A stretch of 64,000 nucleotides of DNA, from positions 50,266-114,265 of the forward strand of contig CAYOXM010000002.1 of assembly GCA_964407925.1 (NCBI GenBank), given 5' to 3'. Made by a program: the position numbers and the translations under genes. Source of the stretch: CAYOXM01 sp964407925. Its GTDB lineage: Bacteria; Patescibacteriota; Patescibacteriia; SG8-24. Below, in pieces: positions 47,350-55,151 of this stretch (position 1 is the stretch's first letter; every line of letters starts with the position of its first letter). Below the pieces are notes generated by a model. It did not search any database and was not told the origin of the DNA. It saw only the letters and a list, made by a program, of their open reading frames with translations.

Positions 47350-48852
47350 ATGAAAATCTCCGTCCAAGCGCACGATCCGAAGAGCGTCAGCGCCGACATC
47401 GTCGTGATACCCGTCGCCGCGCATGAGAAAAAATTCTCCGGCGCGTCCGCCGCGCTCGACAAGGCCGCGGGAGGCCTCCTCTCCGACCTGCGAACGCAGG
47501 AGGATTTCACCGGCAAAGACGGTGAGACCGCCGTCATCCGCACGATGGGGAAGCTGGCCGCGACGAAAGTCGTCCTGCTGGGCGCGGGACCGAAAGCCAT
47601 CGACGCGTCGGCGATCCGCCGCCTCGCGGCGCGGGCCGTCCGCGTCGCGCGCGCCGAACGGGCGAAGTCCGTCGCGTTCCTGCTCCCGGAGAAGGCCGCA
47701 GGCAATCCCGCGGAACTCGGACAGGCGGCGACGGAAGGCGCGACGCTGGGCGACTACCGCTTCCTCAAATACAAGGACGAGGAGCTGAAGAAGTACGCGG
47801 AACGAGCACCGCAGCATTTCGAGATCTGCGCGCCGAAACGCCTCGCAAGCGGGCTTGAGAAAGGCATCCGCCGCGGACTCGCCTACGCCCACGCCACGAT
47901 CCTCGCGCGCGGACTCGTGAACGAACCCGCGTCCGAGATGACGCCAGGACGGCTCGCCGACGTCGCGCGAGCGCTCGCCGCCGCGCACCCGAAGCGTCTG
48001 AAGCTCGAACTCCATGATACGAAGGCCCTCAAGGAGATGGGCGCGGGCGGACTGCTCGCGGTCGCGAAGGGTTCCGACGAACCGGCGTTCCTCGTGCATC
48101 TCACGTATCGCCCCGCGAAAAAGGCGAACCGGAGAGTCGCGGTCGTCGGCAAGGGCATCACCTTCGACTCGGGCGGCCTCTCCATCAAGTCCGCGTCGCA
48201 CATGGAGGACATGAAGATCGACATGGCCGGATGCGCGGCGATGCTCGGCACGATGAGCGCGCTCGCCGAACTCGCGCCGGGCGTCGAGGTGCACGGCATC
48301 TCCGCGGTCTGCGAGAACATGCCGTCCGGCAAGGCGACGCGCCCCGGCGACATCGTGCGCACGATGAGCGGCAAGACCGTCGAAATCCTGAACACCGACG
48401 CCGAGGGCTGCGTCACGCTCGCGGACACGCTGCATGTCGCCGCGAAACTGAAGCCGGACGCCATCGTCGACCTCGCGACGCTCACCGGGGCCTGCATGGT
48501 CGCGCTCGGCCAGGAAGTCGCGGGCATGATGACCAACTCGCGGAAACTCGCGTCGAAGCTCCTCGCCGCCGCCGACGAGGCGGGGGAGATGCTCTGGGAG
48601 CTCCCCCTCGTCGACGAATACCGCCCGCTCATGAAAAGCCACGTCGCGGACCTCAAGAATATCAGCGGCTCCAGTTACGGCGGCGCGATAACTGCAGGGA
48701 CGTTCCTCGAGGAGTTCGTCGGGGGCGTGCCGTGGGCCCACCTCGACATCGCGGGACCGGCCTGGGCCGAAAAGGACACCGTCCCGCACCAACCGCGCGG
48801 GGCGACGGGATTCGGCACGCGCACCGTCCTGCGTTGGATCGAAGCGCTATGA
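47350..48852 (+). CDS. pepA: M17 leucyl aminopeptidase family protein with Arg-to-Cys change
   Basis: A 500-aa M17 peptidase: N-terminal macro-like domain (about 1-170) and catalytic domain with VGKGITFDSGGLSIK (metal and catalytic Lys), DMAGCAAMLG, the signature NTDAEGCVTLADTL (about 360) and TLTGACMVALG. The family signature is NTDAEGR; here the catalytic/bicarbonate-binding Arg is Cys (codon TGC instead of CGC). Metal ligands are intact. It may be less active or tuned to another substrate. The palindromic repeat follows. Confidence 0.88.
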   Translation: MKISVQAHDPKSVSADIVVIPVAAHEKKFSGASAALDKAAGGLLSDLRTQEDFTGKDGETAVIRTMGKLAATKVVLLGAGPKAIDASAIRRLAARAVRVARAERAKSVAFLLPEKAAGNPAELGQAATEGATLGDYRFLKYKDEELKKYAERAPQHFEICAPKRLASGLEKGIRRGLAYAHATILARGLVNEPASEMTPGRLADVARALAAAHPKRLKLELHDTKALKEMGAGGLLAVAKGSDEPAFLVHLTYRPAKKANRRVAVVGKGITFDSGGLSIKSASHMEDMKIDMAGCAAMLGTMSALAELAPGVEVHGISAVCENMPSGKATRPGDIVRTMSGKTVEILNTDAEGCVTLADTLHVAAKLKPDAIVDLATLTGACMVALGQEVAGMMTNSRKLASKLLAAADEAGEMLWELPLVDEYRPLMKSHVADLKNISGSSYGGAITAGTFLEEFVGGVPWAHLDIAGPAWAEKDTVPHQPRGATGFGTRTVLRWIEAL

Positions 48853-48925
48853 CGTTAAGGGTCAGAGGTTAAAGGTTCAAAAGGTTAAAGCGCTTTAACC
48901 TTTGACGCTTTGAAGCTCTAACCTG
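48853..48925. repeat. GGTTAAAG/CTTTAACC palindromic repeat, copy 2
   Basis: A perfect 24-bp palindrome at 48880-48903 (AAAGGTTAAAGC and its complement) flanked by more GGTT(A/C)A and TAACC words, between pepA and the glutaredoxin gene. Confidence 0.75.
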
Positions 48926-48940
48926 CTATACTGACCACCT

Positions 48941-49177
48941 ATGGCCAACGTCATCATCTATTCGACGCCGACCTGCCCGTACTGCAAGCTCGCGAAGCAG
49001 TACATGGACGAGCAGAAAGTCACGTACACGAGCATTGACGTCGCCGCCGATCCCGCAAAAGCCGAAGAGATGATCACGAAGTCCGGCCAGATGGGCGTCC
49101 CCGTCATCGACGTCGACGGCACCATCATCGTCGGTTTCGACAAGCCGGCGCTCAAGGCCGCTCTCGGTCTCAAGTAA
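48941..49177 (+). CDS. Glutaredoxin-family protein
   Basis: A 78-aa glutaredoxin with the redox site STPTCPYCKLAKQYM (CPYC, about residues 12-15) and the cis-Pro block GQMGVPVIDVDGTIIVGFD. It reduces disulfides or acts like NrdH-type carriers. TATACT at 48927-48932 is eight bases before the ATG, so it is probably leaderless; the best -35 (TTGACG, 48903) lies 19 bp upstream at the end of the palindromic repeat. Confidence 0.9.
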   Translation: MANVIIYSTPTCPYCKLAKQYMDEQKVTYTSIDVAADPAKAEEMITKSGQMGVPVIDVDGTIIVGFDKPALKAALGLK

Positions 49178-49181
49178 CAAA

Positions 49182-49214
49182 GAAAAAGCCGCCCGCGAGG
49201 GCGGCTTTCGGTTT
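49182..49214. terminator. Bidirectional terminator
   Basis: AAAGCCGCCC-GCGA-GGGCGGCTTT with A/T tracts on both sides serves the glutaredoxin (plus) and superoxide dismutase (minus) genes. Confidence 0.8.
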
Positions 49215-49819
49215 TACTGCCGATGCTTGGCGAGATCGTGCTTCGCGACGAGCGCGTCGGCAACCGACCAGTCGAGGTTCGTCATGAATCCGTCGACGTA
49301 CTTCTTGCGCGCCGTGGCGTAGTCGAGGAAGTAGGCGTGCTCGTAGACGTCGAGGACGAGCAGGGGAATCGCGCCCCAGATGCCGCCCTGGTTATGGATG
49401 TCGCAGACGTAGTTGTGCAACTTGCCGTCGGCGAAATCGAACGCGAGCACCACCCAGCCGCGCGCGGCGAGGCCGCAGGCGGCGAAGTCGGCGGCCCACT
49501 TCTCGTAGGAACCGAAGTCCGCGGCGATCCACTCCGCGACCGTGCCGGCCGGAGTCCCGCCCGTCGCGGTCATGTTATCGAAGTACGCCTCGTGCAGTTT
49601 CACGCCGTTCAGCGCGAAACCCTCTTCCACTTTCAATTCACGCAAATCGCTGAACGTGCCGTTGGCCTTCGACAGGTCGACGCCCGCGAGCGCCGCGCGG
49701 ATTTCATTCACCTTCTTCACGTATCCCGCGTACAGCACGTCATGGTGCTCGGCGAGCTGTTTTTCGGACAGTCCGGGGAGTTCCTTGTATTTGAGCGGTT
49801 TTACCGAAAGTTCGGCCAT
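49214..49819 (-). CDS. sodA: Fe/Mn superoxide dismutase
   Basis: A 201-aa SOD with the metal ligands His in AEHHDVLYAGYV, His in KLHEAYFDNM, and Asp and His in VLDVYEHAYFLDY. The CPR-like SOD lacks some Mn/Fe-discriminating residues by eye, so metal choice is open. It removes superoxide in the cytosol. No clear promoter box is seen before the ATG; the region between it and the CuA lipoprotein promoter is about 70 bp. Confidence 0.88.
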   Translation of the reverse strand: MAELSVKPLKYKELPGLSEKQLAEHHDVLYAGYVKKVNEIRAALAGVDLSKANGTFSDLRELKVEEGFALNGVKLHEAYFDNMTATGGTPAGTVAEWIAADFGSYEKWAADFAACGLAARGWVVLAFDFADGKLHNYVCDIHNQGGIWGAIPLLVLDVYEHAYFLDYATARKKYVDGFMTNLDWSVADALVAKHDLAKHRQ

Positions 49820-49890
49820 AATATCGCGTCATCGGTGATTTATCCACAAAGGGCATCTGGACGCAGACTATCAAACGACTCTCTGTAGTG

Positions 49891-49927
49891 TATACTAGGT
49901 CCGATAAAGTCGCCATTTCAGGCGACT
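49891..49927 (+). promoter_or_regulatory. TATACT box with 5'-leader hairpin
   Basis: TATACT at 49891-49896 with no good -35 box. The leader hairpin AGTCGCC-ATTTCA-GGCGACT (49908-49927) starts 11 bases later; GACTCG/CGAGTC (49924-49940) can form an alternative stem. Confidence 0.5.
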
Positions 49928-49945
49928 CGAAACTCGAGTCTCTCT

Positions 49946-50491
49946 ATGAAGACGGAGAAGCGGAACGTTTTGCTTTCTATGGCGCTCGCCGCCCTTTTGC
50001 TCGTCGGTGCCGGCTGCGCCGATACCGACGACGGAGCGAAACTGTCCGGCGGCGCGCCGGTCAACGGCGGGGCAGAGAGCATCCAAGCCGAAGACAAGGG
50101 TGAAACGATGGAATCCGCGAAAGAAGACGCCGAGGAAGAGAGCGAGGAGGGCGAGGACGACGACGCGGCGAAACCTGCCGCGGGTACCGCAGCCGGCACG
50201 ATGGCGGCCGCGGGCGACGTGAAAGTCTTCAAGATCGTCGGCAACAAGTTCACCTTCGCCCCGTCGGAAATCCGCGTGAAGATGGGTGACAAGGTCCGTT
50301 TGGAAGTATCGTCGGACGACGACGACCACGGCATCGCCATTCCGGCATTCAACGTCAACGTGAAGTTCGCGCCCGGCAAACCCGCCGTCGCGGAATTCGT
50401 GGCGGACAAGAAGGGTTCGTACCCGTTCTTCTGCAGCGTCTTCTGCGGCAGCGGCCACCGCGACATGAAGGGGACGCTCATCGTCGAATAA
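49946..50491 (+). CDS. Lipoprotein with CuA-type cupredoxin domain
   Basis: A 181-aa protein with a lipoprotein signal (LLVGAGC, Cys at 24), an acidic linker (about 45-80) and a cupredoxin domain (about 92-181). It carries the CuA ligand set of cytochrome oxidase subunit II and N2O reductase: His in DDHGIAIP and C-x(3)-C-x(3)-H-x(2)-M in FCSVFCGSGHRDM. No other respiratory oxidase subunit is in the window, so it may be a copper-carrier or electron-transfer protein on the outer face. Confidence 0.8.
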   Translation: MKTEKRNVLLSMALAALLLVGAGCADTDDGAKLSGGAPVNGGAESIQAEDKGETMESAKEDAEEESEEGEDDDAAKPAAGTAAGTMAAAGDVKVFKIVGNKFTFAPSEIRVKMGDKVRLEVSSDDDDHGIAIPAFNVNVKFAPGKPAVAEFVADKKGSYPFFCSVFCGSGHRDMKGTLIVE

Positions 50492-50508
50492 TCGGCGCGG
50501 TCGGGACG

Positions 50509-50534
50509 AAGAGGGGCTTGAACGCCCCTCTTTT
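50509..50534 (+). terminator. Intrinsic terminator whose loop carries the next -35 box
   Basis: AAGAGGGGC-TTGAAC-GCCCCTCTTTT. TTGAAC at 50518-50523 is the loop itself. Confidence 0.8.
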
Positions 50535-50546
50535 CGTTGCTATGGT
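50518..50546 (+). promoter_or_regulatory. Promoter TTGAAC-17-TATGGT inside the terminator
   Basis: The -35 box (50518-50523) is the terminator loop and the -10 box is TATGGT (50541-50546). GGAGG then precedes the ATG at 50573. Confidence 0.6.
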
Positions 50547-50572
50547 CGGGCCAGTTCATTACGGAGGACGTC

Positions 50573-51130
50573 ATGTCGGAATGGAAAACGATCGGCAGGC
50601 CCGGCTACTTCGGCAAGCGCCGGGACGCGATGTACCGCGAGTGGGACGAACGCTACGGCAGGGGCAACTGGCGCATCGCCTGGCTCATCGGCGAAACGCA
50701 CGCCGACTTCCTCGGATGCTGCGCGCTCTACGAGGACGCGTACCACGCGTTCATGCTCGCGAATCCCGAGATCACCGAACGGCTGATTCGCGAGGCGAGC
50801 GACGTGTACGACGACGCGCCGACCAACGTCGATTCGCGCTTCGACTACGCGAAACAGGAGACCCAGCGCACGCACGTGCAGGACATCGCCATCCGGCGCT
50901 CGCTCCTGCGCATGGGCATCTGGTTCAGGGGTCATCAGCTCATCCAGATCAGGGACAGCGTCGGCAAGCACCCGCTCTCGATGACGCTCTCCCCCGGGCA
51001 GGTGCCGTTTCACCGACCGGACCTCGTCATCCCGGCGCCAGACGCCCGGCCCGCCCACGAAGGGTGGTTCGGCGAAGCGTCGGTCGAGGCGTTCTACCAG
51101 AACAACAAGCTCCTTCAGGCAAAAACGTGA
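50573..51130 (+). CDS. Conserved protein of unknown function, CPR type
   Basis: A 185-aa soluble protein, rich in Trp/Tyr/Arg (GRPGYFGKRRDAMYREWDER, RRSLLRMGIWFRGHQLIQIR, SVEAFYQNNKLLQ). I recall this pattern as a conserved hypothetical family across CPR genomes; no motif reveals an activity. ACGGAGG lies seven bases before the ATG. Single-gene unit with promoter and terminator. Confidence 0.65.
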   Translation: MSEWKTIGRPGYFGKRRDAMYREWDERYGRGNWRIAWLIGETHADFLGCCALYEDAYHAFMLANPEITERLIREASDVYDDAPTNVDSRFDYAKQETQRTHVQDIAIRRSLLRMGIWFRGHQLIQIRDSVGKHPLSMTLSPGQVPFHRPDLVIPAPDARPAHEGWFGEASVEAFYQNNKLLQAKT

Positions 51131-51133
51131 ATC

Positions 51134-51161
51134 CACCGGTCCTACGAGGGCCGGTTTTTTC
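51134..51161 (+). terminator. Intrinsic terminator
   Basis: ACCGGTCC-TACGA-GGGCCGGT plus six T. Confidence 0.85.
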
Positions 51162-51177
51162 TTCCATCGCAAAGGGG

Positions 51178-51206
51178 TTGCCAAACCGTGAAATTGCTGT
51201 TAATCT
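51178..51206 (+). promoter_or_regulatory. Promoter of thiI, TTGCCA-17-TAATCT, probably leaderless
   Basis: The -35 box is at 51178-51183 and the -10 box at 51201-51206. The ATG at 51216 follows nine bases later without a ribosome site. Confidence 0.65.
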
Positions 51207-51215
51207 CGCCCAGTT

Positions 51216-52415
51216 ATGGCCATCCGAGACACCATCGTCATCCATACGAGCGAAATCTGCCTCAAGGGCGGCAATCGCGGGATGTTCGAGCAGAAACTGA
51301 TCGCCGACATCGCCCGACGGCTGCGCCCGATTGGCAGTTTCAAGGTGTTGAAGAGGCAGGGGAGCATCATGGCGAAACATGTCGGCGCGCTCACCGACGC
51401 TCAGGCGACGGCGGCGTCCGAGACGCTCGGCCGAACGTTCGGCGTGGCATCGTTCCTGTTCGCCAGCCGGGTCGAAAAGACGATGGACGCGATCAAGGCC
51501 GCCGCGACGGAACTGCTCGCGGAGCGGGCGCCGACGACGTTCAAGGTGTTCACGCGCCGCTCCGACAAAACCTTCCCCCTGGATTCGCAGGAGACGAGCG
51601 TCGAGGTCGGCGGCCATCTTTTCCATACCGTCCCCGACGTCATGGTCGACGTGCGCGAACCGAAAACCGCGGTGCAAATCGAGATCGACCACGAGGAGGC
51701 GCTCGTCGGCGCGGGCCGTGAACGCGGCCCCGGCGGGCTCCCGACTGGCGTCTCCGGCAAGGTCGTCTGTCTCCTTTCCGGAGGAATCGATTCTCCCGTT
51801 GCCGCATGGAAGGCGATGCGCCGCGGCTGTACCGCCGTCTTCGTGCATTTCCACAGCTACCCGTACGTCGGCCGCGAATCGGTCGAAAAAGTCCGCCGGC
51901 TCGCAGCCGTCCTCGACGGCTGGCAGGACGGCGCCGCCGCGTACTACGTGGCGTTCGGCGACGTCCAGCGCGAAATCGTCGCCAAGGCCGACCCGTCGAT
52001 GCGCGTCATCCTGTACCGTCGCGCCATGCTCCGTATCGCGGAACGCATCGCCAAAGACGAAAACGCGCTCGGCGTCGTGACGGGCGACTGCATCGGCCAA
52101 GTCGCCTCGCAGACGCTCGAGAACATCGCCGCGGTCAGCGCCGTCGCGACGCTCCCGATCTACCGCCCCATCGTCGGCGAGGACAAGGACGACGTCGTTT
52201 CAATGGCGCGCCGCGTCGGGACGTACGAGACGTCCATCGAGCCGCACGACGACTGCTGCAGCGTCTTCATGCCGCCCCGACCCGCCACGCGCGCGACCGC
52301 CCAGCGCGCCGAGGCCGAAGAGGCGAAGTGCGACCTCGCGCCGCTCCTCGACCGCGCCGTCGCAGAGGCAGAACGCGTTTCCGCCACGATGGAAGCGGTG
52401 GCGGCGGCGTGCTAA
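51216..52415 (+). CDS. thiI: tRNA 4-thiouridine synthase ThiI
   Basis: A 399-aa enzyme with an N-terminal ferredoxin-like/THUMP region (about 1-165) and a PP-loop ATPase domain (LLSGGIDSPVAAW, about 185-197). The catalytic site Cys is in PHDDCCSVFMPP (about 345). It makes 4-thiouridine in tRNA and, in some bacteria, feeds thiazole synthesis. It lacks the C-terminal rhodanese domain of E. coli ThiI, which is usual outside Proteobacteria. The likely sulfur donor here is SufS, encoded in the suf operon. Confidence 0.9.
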   Translation: MAIRDTIVIHTSEICLKGGNRGMFEQKLIADIARRLRPIGSFKVLKRQGSIMAKHVGALTDAQATAASETLGRTFGVASFLFASRVEKTMDAIKAAATELLAERAPTTFKVFTRRSDKTFPLDSQETSVEVGGHLFHTVPDVMVDVREPKTAVQIEIDHEEALVGAGRERGPGGLPTGVSGKVVCLLSGGIDSPVAAWKAMRRGCTAVFVHFHSYPYVGRESVEKVRRLAAVLDGWQDGAAAYYVAFGDVQREIVAKADPSMRVILYRRAMLRIAERIAKDENALGVVTGDCIGQVASQTLENIAAVSAVATLPIYRPIVGEDKDDVVSMARRVGTYETSIEPHDDCCSVFMPPRPATRATAQRAEAEEAKCDLAPLLDRAVAEAERVSATMEAVAAAC

Positions 52416-52425
52416 CCTGACAGCC

Positions 52426-53100
52426 ATGGGAACGCTCTCCGTCATCGCCACCCCCATCGGCAACCTCGAGGACGTCACCGTCCGCGCGCTTTCGACGCTC
52501 CGTCAGCTCGACCTGCTCCTCGCCGAGGACACGCGGGTCACCGGACGCCTGCTCGAGCGCTACGACATCAAGGTACCCATGGACTCGTACCGCGAAGACC
52601 AGCATTTCAAGAAAGTGAGCCGCGTCATCGAGATGCTGCGCGACGGCAAGCACGTCGGCATCGTCTCCGACGCGGGCACGCCGGGCATCGCCGATCCGGG
52701 AAGCCGCCTCGTCCGCGACGTCATCGCCGCCGCGCCCGAGACGACCGTCGTGCCGATTCCCGGACCGTCCGCGGTCGCAGCGGCACTCTCAGTCTCCGGG
52801 ATGCCGTCCGACGAGTTCCTGTTCCTCGGCTTCCCGCCGCACAAGAAGGGAAGGAACGCGTTCTTCAAGGAGGCGCTCGAATCGCCGCGGACCACCGTCC
52901 TCTACGAATCCACGCATCGCATCGAAAAGGCGCTCGCGCTCGTCGCGGAACTCGCGCCGGAACGCAAACTCTGCGTCGGCCGCGAAATCACGAAGATGCA
53001 CGAGACGTTCTATCGCGGTACCGCGGCGGAAGTGACCGAAGCGCTCGCCAAGACCAGCACGAAGGGGGAGTTCGTCGTCATCATTGAAGGGAAAAAATGA
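52426..53100 (+). CDS. rsmI: 16S rRNA (cytidine1402-2'-O)-methyltransferase RsmI
   Basis: A 224-aa tetrapyrrole-methylase-fold enzyme: LSVIATPIGNLEDVTVRAL, LLLAEDTRVTGRLLERY, VGIVSDAGTPGIADPG and VPIPGPSAVAAALSVSG are all RsmI blocks. It methylates the ribose of C1402 in 16S rRNA. It is slightly shorter than the usual 270-290 aa and lacks the C-terminal tail. It overlaps metG by ATGA. A TAACCT box seven bases before the ATG suggests an internal leaderless start. Confidence 0.92.
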   Translation: MGTLSVIATPIGNLEDVTVRALSTLRQLDLLLAEDTRVTGRLLERYDIKVPMDSYREDQHFKKVSRVIEMLRDGKHVGIVSDAGTPGIADPGSRLVRDVIAAAPETTVVPIPGPSAVAAALSVSGMPSDEFLFLGFPPHKKGRNAFFKEALESPRTTVLYESTHRIEKALALVAELAPERKLCVGREITKMHETFYRGTAAEVTEALAKTSTKGEFVVIIEGKK

Positions 53101-54623
53101 CCGCTATGGGCAAGTACTACATCACGACAACCCTGCCGTACGTGAACGCCGATCCGCACATCGGCTTCGCGCTCGAGATCATCCAAGCCGACGCCCTCGC
53201 GCGCTGGCGGCGGCTGCATTGGGACGACGTCGTCTTCAACACCGGCACCGACGAGCACGGCCAGAAAATCTACAAGAACGCGACCGAGGCGGGAATGGAT
53301 CCGAAGGCCTACTGCGACATGTACGCGGAAAAGTTCCACGGCCTGAAGGAGAATCTCAACCTTTCCTATACCAACTTCATCCGTACGACCGACGCCCATC
53401 ACGTCGCCGCCGCGCAGGAATTCTGGAAGCGCTGCGCGAACGCGGGCGACATCTACAAGGCGCGCTACCAGTCGAAGTACTGCGTCGGCTGCGAACTCGT
53501 GAAGACCGACTCCGAACTCGACCACGGCAAGTGCCCGATCCACCCGAAGCTCGACGTCGAGCTCCGCGACGAGGAGAACTACTTTTTCAAATGGTCGAAC
53601 TACGGCGAAAAGCTCCTCAAGCTCTACGCCGATCGGCCGGATTTCGTCGTGCCCGAGGGCCGCATGAACGAAATCGCGTCATTCGTGCGCGGCGGACTCC
53701 AGGACTTCAGCATATCGCGCCTCAAGGAGAAGATGCCGTGGGGCATCCCGGTCCCGGGCGACGAGGAGCACGTGATGTACGTCTGGTTCGACGCGCTCGT
53801 GAACTACGTCTCCACGCTCGGCTGGCCGAAGAACGATTCCGACTTCGGCGAATTCTGGCCGGGCACGCAGACTGCCGGCAAGGACAACCTCCGCCAGCAG
53901 TCCGCGATGTGGCAGGCGATGCTCCTGTCCGCGGGCATCGCGCCGTCGAAACAGATCTTCATCCACGGCTTCATCACCGCCGAAGGGCAGAAGATGTCGA
54001 AGTCGACCGGTAACGTCATCAATCCCTACGATCTCGTGGCGCAGTACGGCACCGATGCCGTGCGCTACTTCCTCATCGGCGGGCTCCCGTCGTACGAGGA
54101 CGGAGACTTCTCGAAAAAACTGTTCGAGGAAACCTACACCGCGAAACTCGTGAACGGCGTCGGCAACCTCGCGGCGCGCGTCGCGACGATGGTCGAAAAG
54201 TACTGCGCGGGGAAAATGCCCGCCGTCCAGCCCGACCGGTTCGAAAGCGCGACGTTCTGGAAGGACTACGAGAGCGCCTTGACCGCGTTTCGGTTCGACG
54301 AAGCGATGCGGGTTCTTGAGCGGTACGTCACCTCCGTGAATCAGGCGATCGACGTGGAGGCGCCGTTCAAAAAGGCCAAGGAGGGCGTCGACGTCTCGCC
54401 GTTCATGTACCAGCTTGCCGAGGCGACGCGACACATCGGCATCGCGCTCCTCCCCGTCGTCCCGAAGTCAGCCGAGGCGATACTCGCCCAAATCGGCGTG
54501 AATCCGGCCGACGTCCGCCTGCCTGCGGACGCCGAGTGGGGGAAACTCCTCCCGGGGACGCCGGTCGTCAAAGGTGCTATACTGTTCCCGAGACTGCCGC
54601 CCGCATCAGGCGGCGGAACATAG
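53097..54623 (+). CDS. metG: Methionyl-tRNA synthetase
   Basis: A 508-aa class I synthetase: HIGH-type signature PYVNADPHIGFALE, GTDEHGQKI, a zinc-type insertion (CVGC ... CPIHP, about 120-140), VWFDALVNYVS and KMSKSTGNVINP (about 300), then a short anticodon-binding domain. It charges tRNA-Met. No C-terminal dimerisation domain is present. An in-frame ATG at 53106 is an alternative start. The 3' end contains a TATACT box (about 54577) that may start a cvpA transcript. Confidence 0.95.
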   Translation: MTAMGKYYITTTLPYVNADPHIGFALEIIQADALARWRRLHWDDVVFNTGTDEHGQKIYKNATEAGMDPKAYCDMYAEKFHGLKENLNLSYTNFIRTTDAHHVAAAQEFWKRCANAGDIYKARYQSKYCVGCELVKTDSELDHGKCPIHPKLDVELRDEENYFFKWSNYGEKLLKLYADRPDFVVPEGRMNEIASFVRGGLQDFSISRLKEKMPWGIPVPGDEEHVMYVWFDALVNYVSTLGWPKNDSDFGEFWPGTQTAGKDNLRQQSAMWQAMLLSAGIAPSKQIFIHGFITAEGQKMSKSTGNVINPYDLVAQYGTDAVRYFLIGGLPSYEDGDFSKKLFEETYTAKLVNGVGNLAARVATMVEKYCAGKMPAVQPDRFESATFWKDYESALTAFRFDEAMRVLERYVTSVNQAIDVEAPFKKAKEGVDVSPFMYQLAEATRHIGIALLPVVPKSAEAILAQIGVNPADVRLPADAEWGKLLPGTPVVKGAILFPRLPPASGGGT

Positions 54624-54634
54624 CCAAGAAACGC

Positions 54635-55147
54635 ATGAACGTCGTCGACATCAGCATCCTCGTCGCGCTCGGCGGATTCGTCCTCGCGGGCTTCTGGTTC
54701 GGCGCCATCCACATGGTCGGTTCGGTCGTCGGGGTGATTGTCGGCGCCGTCGTCGCCGGACAGTTCCATGGCGCGCTCGCGGGCGCCATCGCCGGCCTCG
54801 TCGGCGGCAACGAGAACCTCGCGAAGCTCGTCGCCTTCGCCGTCCTGTTTATCCTCGCGACGCGCGTCGTCGGCCTTGCCTTCTGGGTCATCGAGAAGAT
54901 TTTCAAGTTCATCGCGATCATCCCGTTCCTGAAGACGTTCAACCGCCTCGTCGGCGCGGCGCTCGGCCTCATCGAAGGGACGCTGGCCATCGGCCTCGTC
55001 GTCTGGTTCGCGGCGCACTATCCGGCGACTGCCGCCTTCGGCGACCTGCTCGCGACGTCGCCCGTCGCCAAGGGGTTCTACCCCGTCGGCGCGATCCTCT
55101 CGCCGCTCCTCCCGCTCGCGGTGCGCGCCGCGCAATCCGTCATCTAG
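54635..55147 (+). CDS. CvpA-family membrane protein
   Basis: A 170-aa protein with four membrane segments and the CvpA signature start NVVDISILVALGGFVLAGFWFGAIH. CvpA proteins are linked to colicin V export and envelope integrity, role unclear. It lies 11 bases after metG, and tatD starts four bases after its stop. Confidence 0.85.
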   Translation: MNVVDISILVALGGFVLAGFWFGAIHMVGSVVGVIVGAVVAGQFHGALAGAIAGLVGGNENLAKLVAFAVLFILATRVVGLAFWVIEKIFKFIAIIPFLKTFNRLVGAALGLIEGTLAIGLVVWFAAHYPATAAFGDLLATSPVAKGFYPVGAILSPLLPLAVRAAQSVI

Positions 55148-55151
55148 CCCT

